Positions 18,232-21,250 of a stretch of DNA of 21,250 nucleotides are shown here, in pieces (the first letter of the stretch is position 1; every line of letters starts with the position of its first letter). The translations under genes and the position numbers were made by a program. This DNA is from Mycoemilia scoparia. Lineage: Eukaryota > Kickxellomycota > Kickxellomycetes > Kickxellales > Kickxellaceae. The stretch covers positions 1 to 21,250 of the forward strand of contig JANBPU010000268.1 in assembly GCA_027575805.1 (NCBI GenBank), read 5' to 3'. Below the pieces are notes generated by a model, which saw only the letters and a program-made list of their open reading frames with translations, did not search any database and had not been told where the DNA came from.

Positions 18232-20890
18232 ATGCAACAAGAATCCTTGCCTACTTCCAATTCTTCGAAGCATAAGGCTTCAACCATCCCACAACCATCA
18301 TCGTCATCATCATCGTCGGCTGCTCACCATCAGCCTTCGACTTCAAGCGCCAATGCTTCATCCTCAGCTACTGCTGGCCCCAGCAGTGGCAGTTATAAGA
18401 AGAGCAAGGTTCTGAGACACCTAAAGCGCTCTAACGACAAGAAGCTCCAAGAGCAACAACGGAGGGCCAATGCGGCAGCAGGCCACAAAGAGGCTCAAAG
18501 GCATGCCAATGTAACCACTGATAATCGTGGCAGAGGAGAAAGTGGCTCGGTCAGTACTACGTCACCAATCATACCACTTTCTCCGCACCATCATCACCAC
18601 AGTCGTGCTCATTTATATCGCACAAACAATAATGAAGCTTCATCATCATCTCCGCCTTCAATCGCTTCTCCAACCTTTGGTCCTATAATGGAGTCGGTTA
18701 ATCCCAGCGGCTATTTGACACCTGCAGGTATGCATATTTTTCATTTAATCTAATCTTTCCCCATTGTTTTGCTCTATTTCACACCCTTGATCTCTTTCCC
18801 TGCTTCGCCCTCTTTTTCTGACCATATATGTATATATGTGTGTGTCTTTGTATCTATATATGTGTATGTGTATGTGTATCTGTATAATTTTGGACCTTCA
18901 TAATAATCAACAATCCCACTTTCATCTATTCATGATTTCCGATACTTCCCGGTATATATTATGCCATTGGATATGTATGTATATATGTGTATCAAAATCC
19001 AAATGATTCCTTTCAATGAATTGCTAACCAATCCCTCATAAAGACCATTGGATAAAAGTCGGCAGTGGCTCCAAAGTTGTTTCCTTGACTTCAAGCGACA
19101 ACGAAGAGAGCTATGAGATGGTCAGCGAGACTGAAGCTCCAGATCAAAGTGAAGTAGCCATGTCGGCAGAAACAGTACCAGCAGCATCAGGGTCAACTCA
19201 ATCCAATATTGTTCCAAGAAGCAGTAACGTAATAAGTCCATCTCGAAATGCAGTTACTCGTCCTCAATCTGATAGCAATAGAAGAACCTATGGAAGCCTA
19301 GGTGGCCTTAATATCAGTAAAAGTAGTGGCGGGAACAGTGATGATGCGTATAGAGGGCGTCGTAGATCCGATGAACAACGTAGCCATTCGGGACGATATG
19401 GTCCTAGTGCTCATGCCTCATCATCTTCTAAATCTGTACGTCGATCATCAAATGGAGACAGAGCCTCAGCAGAAGCAGAGCTTCGCGAGAGCCTTCGCAG
19501 TCTCTTGTCATCACCAGCTAACTCTACGGTATCATCAGCAACTACTTCTTTGCAAAAGAAGTCCCGTCGTAGACGCAGCTCTTCGGTAATGTCACACTAC
19601 TCTGACTCTAATGGGTCACGTATTCGGTACAAGTATACTTCATCTATACCAGAGCCATCATACTCGTCAACTTCGACTGCTACCAATGCATCAGCATCAG
19701 CCAAGTCATCAAGAAGAAGAAAATCTCTTGGATTGAAAACGCCACCACTATATTCACCTACCCCACCAGATATGGGTGACAGTGGTAGCGTGGATGTTCG
19801 AGTCATGTCAGACAGTTCTCATCATCATCACCAAGACATTGGTAGTGGCCACCAAAGAGTGAATATTCCCGATTTTGACCATTTCACATTTACAGATATT
19901 CCACTTTATTCGACATTGCCAGTTAGCCAAGCATCACCTATGCTGGAAAAGAAATTGGAGACAATTCCATCTGCATCAACAATGGGTCATGATGGAAGTA
20001 GCAATAACAATAACAGCTCTAAGCCATCATCACCAACCACTGTGCCAAAGAGTCGTTTTCCCAATCCAACTGGCATTAGCTCACTATTTGATGAGCAGCC
20101 AGATGATGAAGGCAGTGATGGTGAAGGTAGAAACAAAGCCTCTTGTCGCTTAGACTACTTGGACTCGTATGTGTTTACTAGTTTCTCGCCAAATGATGGA
20201 GAAGGTGGCAATGTCCAGTTATTGAGTCAATTATCTGGCAAATCATCAGTTAAAGGAGGCTCAGGAGTAGTCACCTCATCAGCCGGAGGAAAAGATCAAA
20301 ACTACAATTCTACCCAAATAACTGAGAAAACCTCGTTGTTTATGTTGACAGACGTATCCTCACCACATTCCGCAAGATCATATGATAGTGGCAGAGGAGA
20401 TCAGCATATAGAAGTGGGAGGAGCGCCTACGCTTTCAATAATATCAGTAAAGGATGCAGAAGAGCAGATCCAGAGAAGCATATTTTATAGAGAAATGGAT
20501 TCGACTTTTAGGCTCATAGATGGGAAGAATGGTAGAATTGATAACGAAAAGGCAGCAGGGGGTAATAGTGGTGGACATGGTGGTAGGGAATGGGCTAAGC
20601 CAGGAACAGATATTCGGAGAATTACATTGCTGATCTTTGGAACTGGATTTTGCCTTGGAATGGGCGCAGGTTTGTGGTACCTACATAGCAAATCTTCATC
20701 ATCGTCCTCATCGATCTTATTTGGTGGAGGTAGTTCAGCTGCAGCAGGATCTAGAGGCACAGCCAGTTCAACAGCTACAGGAATGTCAGTAATTGATATG
20801 CTACCGCCATCCTTGATTCCTGCTGGACTTGGTGGTGGAGTCATGGCTGGAGTTCATAGCAGTAGTCGAGTGATATATGGTCAGAGTTGA
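18232..20890 (+). CDS. Ser-rich single-pass membrane protein, candidate Atg32-like autophagy receptor
   Basis: No named family is recognised with confidence. Exons 18232-18727 and 19044-20890 give 780 residues. Residues 1-165 are Ser/His/Ala-rich with a basic patch (KKSKVLRHLKRSNDKK). Right after the intron comes WIKV (168-171), and 18 residues later YEMV (189-192) preceded by acidic SSDNEES; both fit the Atg8-interacting W/Y-x-x-L/I/V pattern, and S183 fits a casein kinase 2 site. Arg/Ser-rich and Asn/Ser-rich low-complexity sequence follows, with a more ordered stretch near 250-280 (NIPDFDHFTFTDIPLY) and 485-500 (RLDYLDSYVFTSFSP-like). One membrane span, I692-L712, is bracketed by RR and HxK. 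A 68-residue Ser/Gly-rich tail ends at TGA. This layout resembles Atg32/Atg43-type receptors on mitochondria, but no folded homologous domain was recognised. The stop may not be the true C-terminus. Confidence 0.7.
18728..19043 (+). other. Intron of the receptor-like gene (316 nt)
   Basis: The donor GTATGC follows ACACCTGCAG. TTGCTAACC is the branch site about 18 bases before the acceptor CATAAAG. The phase-1 join makes an Asp codon just before HWIKV. The intron contains TATG/TGTA-rich low-complexity sequence around 18825-18885. Confidence 0.8.
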
Positions 20891-21073
20891 CTATCCCCAG
20901 CCCTTTTATTTTCCACAGAGAATTCAGCATGCATTGGCGAAGAAGGAAATCGTCGGTATTTTTTTTGGCAGAAGCATGTAGTTAAAGTTGGTCATGACGA
21001 TTCATTTGGCGAATATTATAATCCACTTGCATTTTTCTCAGGACGCCATGAGTTCTTGGTAGCTTTAGTTTAG
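20891..21073 (+). other. In-frame 60-codon continuation after TGA: readthrough extension or hidden last exon
   Basis: The frame of the upstream gene stays open from CTA at 20891 to TAG at 21071-21073. The 60 encoded residues look like ordinary protein (for example RRYFFWQKHVVKVGHDD and GEYYNPLAFFSGRHEF), unlike the Ser/Gly-rich tail before the stop. TGA is followed directly by CTA, the known leaky context. Alternatively, GTTGACTAT plus the pyrimidine tract ending in CCACAG at 20918 looks like the 3' end of an intron. Donors could be at 20862 or 20880 (phase 1, acceptor 20918) or at 20789 or 20870 (phase 0, acceptor 20920). With acceptor 20918 in phase 0, a different short end (RIQHALAKKE...) results. 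Confidence 0.4.
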
Positions 21074-21250
21074 CCCTATTCGGTTCAGTTTATTAGTATC
21101 ATTAGTTTCTTTTGTTTTATTAATATGATTATATTTTGCAATGACTTTGGCTTATTGTTATTTCCAAATGTAAATGTGCTTTTAAAGGCTAACCAGATAT
21201 TATAAGAATGCCAAGATTGTTCTGATGAACTTTGAGCAAAAATGTAATAA
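21074..21250. other. 3' flank, no gene seen
   Basis: AT-rich sequence after the last open frame, with TTTTATTAATATG and similar stretches suitable for 3'-end formation. It is shorter than 300 bases and has no recognisable coding content. Confidence 0.5.

Noticed and set aside
19846..19860. GGCCACCAAAG resembling the core of the dispersed inverted-repeat element.
   Set aside because: Only about 11 bases match, they lie in coding sequence, and the flanks do not align.

Overview
The window looks like nuclear DNA of an ascomycete fungus, most likely an early-diverging budding yeast, although the exact lineage is a guess. The evidence is a class IV (Chs3-type) chitin synthase, a Zn2Cys6-PAS gluconeogenesis regulator, few introns per gene, and introns with CTAAC/CTAAT branch sites (a perfect TACTAAC in one). 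CTG appears to encode leucine, because it sits at conserved Leu positions of the chitin synthase such as DGLIKG, so this is not a CTG-Ser yeast. No tRNA, rRNA, recognisable snRNA or CRISPR array was seen.

Layout. Three genes on the minus strand fill the left third: PRP11/SF3A2 (U2 snRNP splicing factor, 315-1121), an ERT1/AcuK-type regulator (1538-3607), and a four-exon VPS17-like PX-BAR sorting nexin (5173-6969). A 2.9 kb stretch with no convincing gene separates the sorting nexin from the divergent chitin synthase CHS3 (9865-15122, two introns near the 5' end). CHS3 converges on a minus-strand NADH-cytochrome b5 reductase-like gene (15471-16922, one intron). That gene diverges from the last one, a plus-strand low-complexity protein with one membrane segment near its C-terminus (18232-20890, possibly reaching 21073). 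The genes are ordinary neighbours rather than a pathway cluster. The only possible functional link is that Chs3 and Vps17 both belong to endosome/Golgi membrane traffic.

Most interesting points. (1) The last gene has the layout of a selective-autophagy receptor of the Atg32 type: two Atg8-interacting-like motifs around an acidic Ser cluster, and a single C-terminal membrane span. (2) Its stop codon is TGA followed by CTA, a context known for readthrough, and the same frame stays open for 60 more codons; an unrecognised intron is the main alternative. (3) A roughly 100 bp element with 27 bp inverted ends and TA at both edges occurs twice in opposite orientation, once just downstream of VPS17 and once inside the reductase intron. 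It has the form of a small MITE. (4) The sorting nexin needs a GC-AG intron to give the right PX-domain sequence. (5) CHS3 has a 747-nt pyrimidine-rich intron that may hide an alternative promoter and start.

All alignments and counts were made by eye; exon models come from splice-site consensus and remembered family conservation.
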